Shown: one piece after another, positions 26,277 through 35,080 of the stretch
Layout of the letters: every line of letters starts with the position of its first letter
How positions within the stretch are numbered: the stretch's first letter is position 1
From: a virus
Strand: one strand, 5' to 3'
DNA length: 37,651 bases
IMG/VR virus record: IMGVR_UViG_3300042923_000237
Span: 1-37,651 of that record
The notes under the pieces: model-generated
Database searches by the model: none
Told to the model about the DNA's origin: nothing
The model's input: only the letters and a program-made list of their open reading frames with translations
Translations under genes and position numbers: made by a program

Positions 26277-29231
26277 CTATCCTACGTTTACTGGATTCAT
26301 CCGCCTATTACGACGCTGTTGTCCGTTGTATACTCCTCTTGCTAATTCTTCACCATCGAGATATAACGGAACTTCTATCATCTGTCCGTTTTTACCGCCC
26401 GTGGATGCAATAGCTCTCATATATCCACGGTAAGAAGCTTCTTCAATTCCTGCAATGATTTGATTTTGATTTGCAACAGCTGTTTTTCCTCCGATGTTTC
26501 CAATAAGTTCAGGCCCAGCTTCATTTGCAATAAATAATTGACCGACATCAGGAAAACCACCGTTTGCATACCACTTAACATCCAATTTTGGTACTGATAT
26601 TTCCTTGCCTAATACTTTCGTTGTGGCAGTACCAATAGAAACATCAAGTTTTGGTAATTTAATTGATTTTAGTCCATCAATAAAACTATTGATTAAATTC
26701 TTACCAGCCTCTTTTAAACTACCAATTCCGCTTGCTATTTTGGCTGGTAACCCTGTTAACCATGTTTTAAAATCATCCCATGAATCATTCCATCCCTGTT
26801 TGATACCACTAATAATATCAGTACCCTTTGCCTTAAACTTTGTCCTAATATCTCCAAATGATGTGACTATATTATTTGGTACATTAACTATCCAGGTGGA
26901 AAAATCCTTCCATCCATTATTCCATCCCGTTTGTATACCATCTAATATATCACCGCCCTTAGAAATAAACTTTGTTTTAATGTTTCCAAAACCAGTTACG
27001 ATTTTATCAGGTAATGATGCTATATAGGACTTAAAACTTTCCCAATTGTCCTGCACGCCTTTTAAAAGGCCTAAAACTATATTCTTTCCTATATCTGCGA
27101 AAACCGTAGATGGAGAATGAATACCTAAGAGTTTTTTAACATTATCAATAATTGTTTTAAATAAATCATCGAAAGGTTCTATTATAAATGTTAATGCTCC
27201 TTGCGCGCCTTTTAAAACACCTTTTATTAAGTTGGCCCCAATGTCTTTTCCGTCGAACGCATTCTTAAAATTTTCAGCTGCTTCCTTAAATAGTTCTTTA
27301 GTGGCACTAAAGTTGAATACAGAATCAATCCAGTACTTTGTATTCCTTAAAAATGCATCCCAAACAGGTTTTAAATTTAACTCTTGAACAGCTGCTAATA
27401 ACCCACCGGCTAAAGCACCTACTATAGCTCCAACCGGACCAGCGAATGCTGCACCCGTAGCCGCACCGATACCGACATTTGCGAAAATAACGGTTATTTT
27501 TTTCCATACCGCTCCGAACTTTCCATCTATCCATGTTACCAGTTTGTTGTCTAATTCCTCTACCAAGCCACCTAATAAAATAGAAAGCGAAAACGGGTCG
27601 ACCAAAGATAACATTTTCATTCCACCGGCTAAATTTTTTAGTCCACCGGCTATTTCTGTTAAAGTCTTGCTAATTGAACTAAGCCCTTTTACATAACCGA
27701 GCATTAAAAAGAAGGCGCCCAGTGCTTCGCCAACGCTATGTGCCTGTTCTGGACTTATGCTATTGAGCGTTTCAGCTAATTTGTCTAATGCATCAGAAAG
27801 TTTATCTATTATACCAGCTAAAACCGGTGATAACGCTTTGCTGAGATCATATATAAAATCTACAAGTCCCTGACCGACTGCTATAGCAAATGGAGCTAAT
27901 GCCTTATTGAAATTCTTTAGCGCTGACGTAAGTTTATCCCAATTTATATCTTTTATCAGCACTACTACTGAATCAATTAATTTTGGTAATCCCTCTCCTA
28001 ATACCCATTTTCCTATAGGGACAAGAACATCTGAATAAAAGCTTTTTAATCCATTCTTTGCAAATGCAATAGGTTTCTCTAATGCATCTCTTAATCTTCC
28101 AAAGGCGTCGATAGTAGGCTGTGCAATATTTTTTAATTTTTCTAAAGCAGTTACGGCGCTTGTCGGAACCGTAGTCTCAATTGGCGTCACAGTGGAATTA
28201 CCAGTACCAGCACCTCCACCGCTCGAACTTCCACCAGATTTAGAAGAATCAGAGCTGAGAATATTTAATTCGTCGAATCCTGCCACGGCCTTTTTTGCTT
28301 TCTTACCGGCATCCGCCGCAGCGTCTCCAAGGTCATTTACCGCACCAGTCTGATTGTTGATTGCGGAAGAAGTGCTATTGACTTGATATTGAATTGACTT
28401 CCCGAATAGGGCTTGCGAAAAGGCTGCAAGGTGTGCTGTTATATTCTCAATTTTACTTGCAAATGATGTTAAGGCCGGAAGTATAAAATTGTAGATAGGC
28501 AAAAACGCCTGTCCGAGGTTAAGTTGTATGTTTTTCAGAGTAGATATAAAAAACTGTTGTTTTGTTGCAGTGGTACCAGCCAGGGTATTTCCATATTTTA
28601 TATTTGCTTGCTCCAAAACAGACATAATTCGGATTTGCTGTTGTTCATAATATGACAATTCGTCCCATGTTCTTCCGTTTGCCATCTTTTTAAATGCATC
28701 GGTAGATTTTAACATAGCTACCTGTGCATATATACCAACATCTTCTATTGCTTCCGTATTTCCAAGTAGTCCTGATCTTATTCTTTCTGATACATCATCA
28801 ATAGTTCTTCCGGTCTTACTTGCGATAATGGCAGATGCTTGAAGTAATTGTGTTGTATATTTTTGGGTTTCAGCCGTATCTTTTGTAAATCCGCTTATTA
28901 AATTGCTATAAACAGCACCATATTCGAATGCTTCTGACTTAGCCATTCCATAAGCTTTAGCCTGTGTCAAAGCCCATTTATTAAATCCAGATGCACTTTT
29001 TCCCATTGTACGGCTTATATTATTAATAGAGCTTTCAACAGTCATTGCCATTTGAGTGCTATCTTTAATCAGTTTTCCAACAGCAAGACCGGTAAGCGCA
29101 TTTTTAACTAATGACATCGACTTGCTTATTTTAGACTGAAATCCGTTAAATTGTGCTTGGGTTTTAGTTAGTGCCTTATTAATTCCGCTGAAATCAGCGC
29201 CACCACGGACTATAAAATTACTCTTTGCCAC
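26277..29231 (-). CDS. Tape measure protein
   Basis: The protein has 984 aa. It starts MAKSNFIVRGGADFSGINKALTKTQAQFNGFQSKI. Residues about 230-280 and 560-620 contain hydrophobic segments (GIGAATGAAFAGPVGAIVGALAGG). Near the C-terminus there are imperfect repeats (GWNNGWKDFSTW, GWNDSWDDFKTW, each preceded by IxTxFGxIxTKF). Its length sets the tail length, suggesting a siphovirus tail. The GTG start at 29231 overlaps the chaperone gene by 14 bases. Confidence 0.92.
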   Translation of the reverse strand: MAKSNFIVRGGADFSGINKALTKTQAQFNGFQSKISKSMSLVKNALTGLAVGKLIKDSTQMAMTVESSINNISRTMGKSASGFNKWALTQAKAYGMAKSEAFEYGAVYSNLISGFTKDTAETQKYTTQLLQASAIIASKTGRTIDDVSERIRSGLLGNTEAIEDVGIYAQVAMLKSTDAFKKMANGRTWDELSYYEQQQIRIMSVLEQANIKYGNTLAGTTATKQQFFISTLKNIQLNLGQAFLPIYNFILPALTSFASKIENITAHLAAFSQALFGKSIQYQVNSTSSAINNQTGAVNDLGDAAADAGKKAKKAVAGFDELNILSSDSSKSGGSSSGGGAGTGNSTVTPIETTVPTSAVTALEKLKNIAQPTIDAFGRLRDALEKPIAFAKNGLKSFYSDVLVPIGKWVLGEGLPKLIDSVVVLIKDINWDKLTSALKNFNKALAPFAIAVGQGLVDFIYDLSKALSPVLAGIIDKLSDALDKLAETLNSISPEQAHSVGEALGAFFLMLGYVKGLSSISKTLTEIAGGLKNLAGGMKMLSLVDPFSLSILLGGLVEELDNKLVTWIDGKFGAVWKKITVIFANVGIGAATGAAFAGPVGAIVGALAGGLLAAVQELNLKPVWDAFLRNTKYWIDSVFNFSATKELFKEAAENFKNAFDGKDIGANLIKGVLKGAQGALTFIIEPFDDLFKTIIDNVKKLLGIHSPSTVFADIGKNIVLGLLKGVQDNWESFKSYIASLPDKIVTGFGNIKTKFISKGGDILDGIQTGWNNGWKDFSTWIVNVPNNIVTSFGDIRTKFKAKGTDIISGIKQGWNDSWDDFKTWLTGLPAKIASGIGSLKEAGKNLINSFIDGLKSIKLPKLDVSIGTATTKVLGKEISVPKLDVKWYANGGFPDVGQLFIANEAGPELIGNIGGKTAVANQNQIIAGIEEASYRGYMRAIASTGGKNGQMIEVPLYLDGEELARGVYNGQQRRNRRMNPVNVG

Positions 29232-29915
29232 TCTCTATCACCTCACCCCCGAATAAATCATTAAGTACTTTTACCTTCTCCAACATTTGTTCGTCTGTCA
29301 TTTCTTGTTGCTTTTCTCTTAGCAAATCATCCAGCTTTGGCATTTTCTTAGCCCATACTAAATTAGAGGTCAACCAGGATTGCATTTTAGCCATTGTGAC
29401 CTCATTTTTGAACTTTAGGTTATATTCCTCTGCTTCTAACTCTTTTCGCTGACTATAAGCCTTATATGACAGCCGTAACTGGTTAGGTGTCATTTCATCG
29501 TACTCAGATATTGTAATCCCAAGAAAAAGAGCATGAGAAAGGGACTGTTCCCAATCAAAAGGTATTATTTCTTCTGATTCTTTACAGTCCCCTGATTGTT
29601 TTTTTCTTCGCTTACTCCCAAACTGGATTCCAAGGCCAATGTCATTTTTTCGATGATTTCTGAATAAGTAACCGTATCAAGAATATCTTCCATATCTTCC
29701 AGTTTAAGGGTTTCATTATGGCTCTTAGCATCGGTAAGTAACCCACAATACATAATCTTTTCGATGTCCTCAAAGGTTCCGGTCTGTAGTTTCTCTCCAA
29801 TTGTTTCCAGCGTGGCTCCGGTCATGGCGCATAGTGTCTTAAGGGCCTTATGCCCATACCAGAGCATACGAGGTCTATCTAAATCAATTATTACCATATC
29901 GTTTTTATCTGACAT
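29218..29915 (-). CDS. Tail assembly chaperone GT fusion (-1 frameshift)
   Basis: The second frame (29218 up to about 29597) has no start of its own that fits. It is joined to the upstream gene by a -1 shift at AAAAAAC (29604-29598), read A AAA AAC in the first frame. After the shift the frame stays open (QSGDCKESEEIIPFDWEQSL... to the stop at 29218). FDWEQSLSHALFLGIT is the usual T-domain start. The fusion wraps around the tape measure protein during tail assembly, as lambda gpGT does. A separate ATG at 29493 is less likely to be used. Confidence 0.85.
29565..29915 (-). CDS. Tail assembly chaperone, gpG-like (unshifted form)
   Basis: The protein has 116 aa (MSDKNDMVIIDLDRPRMLWYG..., ending NNQGTVKNQKK). 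It is helical, as expected for the G domain, and ends soon after the slippery site, so most ribosomes would make this form. The ATG at 29915 follows AAGGAG. It lies between the tail tube gene and the tape measure gene, the standard location. Confidence 0.85.
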   Translation of the reverse strand: MSDKNDMVIIDLDRPRMLWYGHKALKTLCAMTGATLETIGEKLQTGTFEDIEKIMYCGLLTDAKSHNETLKLEDMEDILDTVTYSEIIEKMTLALESSLGVSEEKNNQGTVKNQKK

Positions 29916-29935
29916 AATCTATCTCCTTATAATAA

Positions 29936-29953
29936 GGGCGGTTTTATCCGCCC
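29936..29953 (-). terminator. Attenuator hairpin after tail tube gene
   Basis: GGGCGG and CCGCCC form a perfect 6-bp hairpin around a 6-base loop between the tail tube and chaperone genes, with only a weak T-rich end (TTATTAT). It could reduce downstream transcription or protect the mRNA end of the highly expressed tail tube gene. Confidence 0.5.
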
Positions 29954-29972
29954 ATGTATTTAATTTATTGAA

Positions 29973-30389
29973 TTACGGTGTCGTTACTGTTAATGTAGGC
30001 TTACCACTCACTTTAATTGTTGCAGAAAACGAAATCGGATCATCGAGGGTTGCATCTCCCACCTTAAATCCCGTTACCACGCCCTGGAAGGCCCACTTAG
30101 CTACCGGATTAGTGGGAAAATCAATTTCATAAGCTTCCGCTAATCCAGAATCTAAAGAATCCTGCAACGCAACCTGACCGGATGCGGTGGCAGAATCAAA
30201 AAATCCCTCTATGCTAACTTCACCTGCATCTTTGAAGCTGCCGATAAACTCCCTGTATCCTCCGTTACTGTCCAGAGTAGTTACGTCTATGGTGTCTGCC
30301 GTAATCTCAATGCCGTTAATAGCGGTAAGTCCGGCAATAGCCGAAGTGCCTTTTTTAAGCTTGGTTCCCAATGCTCTTGTTGCGCTCAT
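29973..30389 (-). CDS. Major tail tube protein
   Basis: The protein has 138 aa, nearly all beta (KKGTSAIAGLTAINGIEITAD, DTIDVTTLDSNGGYREFIGSF, ending ATIKVSGKPTLTVTTP). The pattern of a short beta-rich protein with DxIDVTTLDS and GSFKDAGEVSIEG is typical of siphovirus tail tube proteins. It lies between the tail terminator and the chaperones. The ATG at 30389 follows GAGG. Confidence 0.88.
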   Translation of the reverse strand: MSATRALGTKLKKGTSAIAGLTAINGIEITADTIDVTTLDSNGGYREFIGSFKDAGEVSIEGFFDSATASGQVALQDSLDSGLAEAYEIDFPTNPVAKWAFQGVVTGFKVGDATLDDPISFSATIKVSGKPTLTVTTP

Positions 30390-30410
30390 TATGTATCCTC
30401 ACTTTCTTTC

Positions 30411-30791
30411 TTAAAAATAAATTGTAAAATCGATTATTCCACGGTTTACCTTAAGCTCTGATTCCCATGTTTCATCAATATTGTTAATGGTTAAGTCCTC
30501 TACCAATATACTGCCGCCATCACCGATTACTCTTTGCGGTAACGACAACAGTAATTGTTCTACTTTATCTCTTACAGTAATCATATCTCCGTACTTTTGG
30601 GCCATGATACTGAACATATAGCTTAATGCTTGCTTATTTGTGTATCCGTCAAGGGTTTTAATCTTATTAGTATTAATCCTTGAATAAACCAAATAAGGCT
30701 TTAAAACTCCTTCTGGTGCGTTTGTTGGGTATATTGAATTAGTAAGCTCCGATATACTATTTATTAATTCATATCTCAGTTCTTTTTCCAC
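30411..30791 (-). CDS. Tail terminator / tail completion protein (DUF3168-like)
   Basis: The protein has 126 aa. The pattern MEKELRYELINSISELTNSIYP..., KPYLVYSRINTNKIKTLDGY..., SIMAQKYGDMITVRDKVEQLL matches the gpU-like tail terminator fold. It sits between the gp10-like protein and the tail tube gene. The GTG start at 30791 overlaps the previous stop and follows GGGGG. Confidence 0.78.
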   Translation of the reverse strand: MEKELRYELINSISELTNSIYPTNAPEGVLKPYLVYSRINTNKIKTLDGYTNKQALSYMFSIMAQKYGDMITVRDKVEQLLLSLPQRVIGDGGSILVEDLTINNIDETWESELKVNRGIIDFTIYF

Positions 30792-31255
30792 TACTTCAAC
30801 CCCCTTTTCGCTATTTCTGCATCTATTTTCTTTTTCATGGTGTCTACGATTACCATTTGCACTTTTGGTGCATTGTTTTCTAAACTGACATGAATAAACC
30901 GGAAACCTGGAATATACCTTCCGTTCTTGGTAAAATACCCGTATTCCTGTGATACCGGATAATAAGCAACCACTTTCCCTTTTTTATCTTTCTTTTGGAA
31001 AATGTCATTGTAGGCACTGTCAAAATCAACCTGATATACCTTTTTACCCTTGGTTTTTGTCCGCTCACCGACCAGTTTCATGCCTTTTCTTAATGCTCCG
31101 GTATCTATTGGCGCCTTTGCCTTAGCCTGGCTTAGTACGATATTCATACCTTTTCGCGCAGCAGCTGTAACATGCTTTTGAGGTGTTTCTCCGAGGGTCT
31201 TTAAGCTTTTCTGCAGTTCTTTCATTCCGGTTATTTTAAATGTTGCCTTAGCCAT
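30791..31255 (-). CDS. HK97 gp10-like head-tail joining protein
   Basis: The protein has 154 aa. It begins with a FKITGMKELQKSLKTLGE helix, followed by AARKGMNIVLSQAKAKAPIDTGALRKGM, the signature of the HK97 gp10 family (PIDTGALR), and a C-terminal helix. It acts in tail completion or head-tail joining. It shares one base with the preceding stop. Confidence 0.88.
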   Translation of the reverse strand: MAKATFKITGMKELQKSLKTLGETPQKHVTAAARKGMNIVLSQAKAKAPIDTGALRKGMKLVGERTKTKGKKVYQVDFDSAYNDIFQKKDKKGKVVAYYPVSQEYGYFTKNGRYIPGFRFIHVSLENNAPKVQMVIVDTMKKKIDAEIAKRGLK

Positions 31256-31575
31256 TATTTCACCAACTTACAATAGCAGAGTAATTCCTGGTGTAGAGAA
31301 TTAACATCAATAGCAGACAGAATTTCATAAACCTCTGTTCCATGCTTAATTCTCATTTCGTTCGTTATGCCTGATATGTACCGGCTGTTAAATTTTATTT
31401 CTACCTTTGAATCTGTTGTCAGTGCTGTGTAAAACTCATTACCCAATATAGGGTTTTTGCTGGCCCATGCGGTTTTCAACACATTCCATTCGTCAATTGG
31501 TTCACCATAGTCGTCTTGTCCGCTCGAATGAACCAGAAATTCGATTTTGTATCTGTACTTTCCTGGATTAATCAT
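31255..31575 (-). CDS. Head-tail adaptor (head closure)
   Basis: The protein has 106 aa. INPGKYRYKIEFLVHSSGQDDYGEPIDEWNVLKTAWASKNP is the start of the phage head-tail joining family (SPP1 gp16-like), with VEIKFNSRYISGITNEMRIKHGTEVYEILSA typical of its second half. It forms a ring below the portal and connector. The start overlaps the connector stop by 4 bases. Confidence 0.85.
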   Translation of the reverse strand: MINPGKYRYKIEFLVHSSGQDDYGEPIDEWNVLKTAWASKNPILGNEFYTALTTDSKVEIKFNSRYISGITNEMRIKHGTEVYEILSAIDVNSLHQELLCYCKLVK

Positions 31576-31883
31576 GTCACCACCTCATCAAGTGTAGGAA
31601 GCAGATTTGTGCAGTACATTCCAAGGATAGTCTCAACCACTTTATTCATGTAGTTTCTATCAACATACATTGTCCGGGTATCGTACATATCCTGGCACAA
31701 TACATAAAGCACAATAGTTATATCCTCATGGGTATCTATTGCAGTAGTATCCAGACCGGTATAAGACTTAATATAAGCCTTGGCAGCATCCATATAAGTT
31801 TTTATTTCTGCATCGGTATATTCTCCTGTGCTTAACCGCAGATATTCAGCTATGTTATTTATTTGTACTTCGCTTACCTTCAT
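31572..31883 (-). CDS. Head-tail connector, gp6-like
   Basis: The protein has 103 aa and is all helical (NIAEYLRLSTGEYTDAEIKTYMDAAKAYIKSYTGLD, then VLYVLCQDMYDTRTMYVDRN), the pattern of the HK97 gp6 / SPP1 gp15 connector. It docks on the portal. The ATG at 31883 follows AAAGGTGG and lies inside the end of the small gene upstream. The in-frame start at 31892 is less likely. Confidence 0.85.
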   Translation of the reverse strand: MKVSEVQINNIAEYLRLSTGEYTDAEIKTYMDAAKAYIKSYTGLDTTAIDTHEDITIVLYVLCQDMYDTRTMYVDRNYMNKVVETILGMYCTNLLPTLDEVVT

Positions 31884-32034
31884 TTTTACCACCTTTCGTG
31901 GCCTTTTCTGCTACCTCTTCCACGTATCCGGCTTTCATAAGGTCTTGGAGCACAACACTATCGTTGCACTCCTTAACCTCTCCTGAATACATAGAAAAAG
32001 CACCAGCAAAACTAATCTTTGCCCGTACCAACAT
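31855..32034 (-). CDS. Small protein after capsid gene (59 aa)
   Basis: This short ORF starts MLVRAKISFAGAFSMYSGEVKEC and continues QDLMKAGYVEEVAEKATKGG, a pattern seen in small proteins encoded right after the capsid gene in Firmicute phages. The ATG at 32034 follows AAGGAG. It ends 29 bases into the connector gene. The function is unknown; a head accessory or tail-link role would fit the position. Confidence 0.75.
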   Translation of the reverse strand: MLVRAKISFAGAFSMYSGEVKECNDSVVLQDLMKAGYVEEVAEKATKGGKNEGKRSTNK

Positions 32035-32048
32035 TTAATTGCTCCTTA

Positions 32049-33200
32049 TTAAGATGCTTTCATGACAAGCTTTGATATCTTCTGTGCATTCTCAACTTTT
32101 GAATCCATTTCTAACCATCCAACAATTCCGATAGCATGCTGTGTTGCGAATTTTTCTCTTAAAACTTCGATATTCATTTCTTCTGATAATTTTACTGCAA
32201 GCCCACTCATATCTCCATAGTAAACAGCTGTTGCTGCTGCAGCCATAGTTGGCATATTGGTGGATGTATAAACGTCTTTACCGAATAATGTATAGCCCCA
32301 TCTTGCAGTTGCGTCCTTGTTTAAGATGTAATTTCCCTCATTATCCTTGATCTTTCTGAGCGCTGTTCTAGTTGTCTTATTCATAATCCAGATTGCAGGT
32401 CCCTGGTATGTATCAGGAACACTTTCCTGTAAGTCAATCAGTTCATCGGTTGTAATGGCTGTTGTAGCAGCTGCCGTAATGCTCTGTGTAACAGTTTTTA
32501 AACCAAGAATTTTTCCAGTTGTGCCATTTAATAATTCTTTTTCGATCCATTTAACAATAGAATCTGCCATTGCTTCAACAACAAAGTTTGTTAAGTCAAA
32601 CTGATTATTATTAACTAAAGACTTGGAAACCTTGCTTAGTACTCCGGCTAAAAATCCCTGTAACTGGATGCTTGCAAATTTACCAGACGTAGATTCCAGC
32701 TCTGTAAATTCAGTGGCATATGCCATTGTAATTGCCTGAGTGCTTTCATCGTAGTAAGGAATATTTAATGTGCCGCCTACATTGTATCGAGTGGCGAGCT
32801 GGTAAATTGGGCTTAAATCGTACACTCTTTTTATGATTTTGTTAGCAATTGAAGAAGGAATAATGGCGCCATTATCGCTGGTTGTCATATTCACATCTGC
32901 TCTTTCTTCAATTATTCCTCTGATGTAGTTGGCGAATGCTCTTTCTTCCTGTTCTGCGATTTCTTCCGCCCTGAGTTCATCCTTCTTCTCATCAGTAATT
33001 ACATTTAGGGTTAAATCCCTGGCTTTTTCTGCTCTGGCAATCGTTTCTTCTAAGGCTCTTACTTCCACATCTGCTTTATCAAATGCGGCTGTCTCTTCTG
33101 CCGTCATTTCTGCTCTTTCCTCTGTTTCCATTTTGGATAATATACCCTTCATGGATGCAATCTTAGCATTTCTTTCTTCATACAATTTCTTTAAATTCAT
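32049..33200 (-). CDS. Major capsid protein, HK97 fold
   Basis: The protein has 383 aa. Residues 1-100 form a charged helical delta domain (NLKKLYEERNAKIASMKGIL..., EVRALEETIARAEKARD) that is normally removed by the protease. The capsid domain follows (SPIYQLATRYNVGGTLNIPYYD, VVEAMADSIVKWIEKELLNGTTGKILGL, WIMNKTTRTALRKIKD). The ATG at 33200 follows AGAGAGG and replaces an in-frame start at 33224. Confidence 0.92.
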   Translation of the reverse strand: MNLKKLYEERNAKIASMKGILSKMETEERAEMTAEETAAFDKADVEVRALEETIARAEKARDLTLNVITDEKKDELRAEEIAEQEERAFANYIRGIIEERADVNMTTSDNGAIIPSSIANKIIKRVYDLSPIYQLATRYNVGGTLNIPYYDESTQAITMAYATEFTELESTSGKFASIQLQGFLAGVLSKVSKSLVNNNQFDLTNFVVEAMADSIVKWIEKELLNGTTGKILGLKTVTQSITAAATTAITTDELIDLQESVPDTYQGPAIWIMNKTTRTALRKIKDNEGNYILNKDATARWGYTLFGKDVYTSTNMPTMAAAATAVYYGDMSGLAVKLSEEMNIEVLREKFATQHAIGIVGWLEMDSKVENAQKISKLVMKAS

Positions 33201-33230
33201 TATGTGTCCTCTCTTTCTTTGCAATAAAAT

Positions 33231-33251
33231 AAGCCGGCTATTTACCGACTT
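33231..33251 (-). terminator. Attenuator hairpin before capsid gene
   Basis: AAGTCGG pairs with CCGGCTT (7 bp, one U-G) around TAAATAG, with ATTTTATT following, and overlaps the stop codon of the protease gene. It could limit readthrough or act as an RNA processing boundary before the heavily expressed capsid gene. Confidence 0.45.
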
Positions 33252-33843
33252 TTAGTTTATTTATTCTGTTTTGATATTGAGATAAGTCCACCGGTTTCTT
33301 AGGTGTTTCAACCATTTGTAAATCAACATTATCATTATTTGACCGGATTTCTATATCTGTTTCAGCATCAGCTCTTAATTCTACCGATGTAGCGGAATAA
33401 ACAGGGTTTTTATTAACAACCAAGGTAATATGATCAAGGTCTAATTTCTTAACGTGCCGTATGGGAAGCCCTTCTGCTCGCTGCTCCATAGCATCTACCA
33501 CATTATACATCCCAAAGGACCAACCACGAATTTTCCCTTTTTGTGCAAGGTCTATAATACTTGGGTCCGTAATCAAAACATCTGCGTGAAGCCCGATTGC
33601 ATCCTCTTTTAATGCTACTGTACTGGAACTTGTACTTGCATATATGTGCGTTTTGTCGTGATCTACGGTAACGCTTACATCCCCCGCCCTATCAATTGCA
33701 TCAGCAAAGGCTCTTTCTTCTATCACCTCAATGCATTTACCATGTGGAGTAATAACCGGCCTAGACATTTTGCCAGTTACATTGACATATCCCGTAATAT
33801 GTGCGCCATCAGCTCTAACTTCAATTTTCAGTGTTATCACCAC
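33238..33843 (-). CDS. HK97-type prohead protease
   Basis: The protein has 201 aa. Residues about 15-130 carry the U35 protease pattern: ERAFADAI, the H of TVDHDKTHIYA (H62) and the serine of RGWSFGM (S109). LDLDHITLVVNKNPVYSATSVELRA ends the domain. It matures the capsid by removing the delta domain. The GTG start at 33843 lies within the portal gene end, an overlap of 23 bases. Confidence 0.88.
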   Translation of the reverse strand: MVITLKIEVRADGAHITGYVNVTGKMSRPVITPHGKCIEVIEERAFADAIDRAGDVSVTVDHDKTHIYASTSSSTVALKEDAIGLHADVLITDPSIIDLAQKGKIRGWSFGMYNVVDAMEQRAEGLPIRHVKKLDLDHITLVVNKNPVYSATSVELRADAETDIEIRSNNDNVDLQMVETPKKPVDLSQYQNRINKLKVGK

Positions 33844-35065
33844 CTTTCAAATTTGTAGTGTCATTGACTTTATCAGTGTTTGGTGTATAAACTTCACCAG
33901 TCTTTGTATTATAAAGTACCGAATTAAGCCCCACATTAATCCAATCGATTCCGAATGGTTCTTTATCTTCCATATATCTGGCTTCATCAATTTTCATAAA
34001 TCCCTTTTCGATGGCAATACCATAGGCTTCATATCGGTCTTTCATATTACCCTTAAGCATTTCCTTAGTGTCTACCGCATAATAATAATTTAGCTTTTCA
34101 CTTTCAAGTAACAAATCCCTGTTCAGAGCACATTCAATAGCTCTTAATAGCGGCATAATACCCATTTTAAATGCATTATTGTATTCATTTTCGGTTGCTG
34201 TTCCATTAATTACATTTACCGGGAACAGGAATAACTTACAAATCTCCGCTGAATCAGTTTCTTTATTCTCATTTAGCTGCATTTCTACGGAAGAATTAGC
34301 TGCTTCTTGAAATTCAAGTCCCTTATTAAGGATTACAACGTTTTCAGAGTTATTGCTATAAAGCTTTGCATATGCTGCCTTTAGCTTGTCAATTGCTTCT
34401 TGTGACAATTCTTTCTCTGATTTTAGAAATCCTCTACGGTTACCACCTTTTTTCACAAGGTTTTCTTCAAAAATCAAAGAATTGTATACCACGCTAAGCA
34501 TAAGTGCATTTTCTTCTATGATACTTACTCCACGGCACCCATCCTTTGTATTTCTTAGTATTTTTAAGAACTCGAAAGGATGGTAAGAAGCGCCCTGCAC
34601 CATTATCTTATAATCCTTAAAGATAGGGTCTGTATTTCTAATCTGTGATATATTAATTTCATCCACATAGTGAATACTTTTAAAGCTATTAAACCCTTTA
34701 TTTATGTATGCATAGCCGCCTTTTCCAAGATAGTAATCAGTTATAACAGCTCTCCAAAATTGATTGGCATCTAATGTATCTCCCGTATCATCGTTTAATA
34801 GCCTGACACGAATATCGTCTTTTATTTCTTCGACTTTACCGTCTATTTCTCGGTATAATTTAATTGGCAACATGGAAACGGTGTCTGCAGCAAATTTTAT
34901 ACAGCCTTGTATAGCCGGTATAGCTAAGGCTTCTTTTTTTGTTACCTGAGTTTTACCAATTAATGCCTGTAAAAGTGCATCGTCAAATTCTACAAATCCA
35001 TCGGCCCGTTCTTCCGGCTCTGCTCTAGCCTTTAATATGTTGGCGTTGTCTGTAATGTGTCCCAA
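33821..35065 (-). CDS. Portal protein
   Basis: The protein has 414 aa. ALAIPAIQGCIKFAADTVSMLPIKLYR is the HK97 family portal start, with VITDYYLGKGGYAYI, KGGNRRGFLKSEKELSQEAIDKLK and KLFLFPVNVINGTATENEYNN as further landmarks. It forms the ring through which DNA enters. The TTG start at 35065 follows GCGGGTG. The protein ends with an acidic, flexible tail. Confidence 0.92.
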   Translation of the reverse strand: MGHITDNANILKARAEPEERADGFVEFDDALLQALIGKTQVTKKEALAIPAIQGCIKFAADTVSMLPIKLYREIDGKVEEIKDDIRVRLLNDDTGDTLDANQFWRAVITDYYLGKGGYAYINKGFNSFKSIHYVDEINISQIRNTDPIFKDYKIMVQGASYHPFEFLKILRNTKDGCRGVSIIEENALMLSVVYNSLIFEENLVKKGGNRRGFLKSEKELSQEAIDKLKAAYAKLYSNNSENVVILNKGLEFQEAANSSVEMQLNENKETDSAEICKLFLFPVNVINGTATENEYNNAFKMGIMPLLRAIECALNRDLLLESEKLNYYYAVDTKEMLKGNMKDRYEAYGIAIEKGFMKIDEARYMEDKEPFGIDWINVGLNSVLYNTKTGEVYTPNTDKVNDTTNLKGGDNTEN

Positions 35066-35080
35066 TTTGTCACCCGCTTT

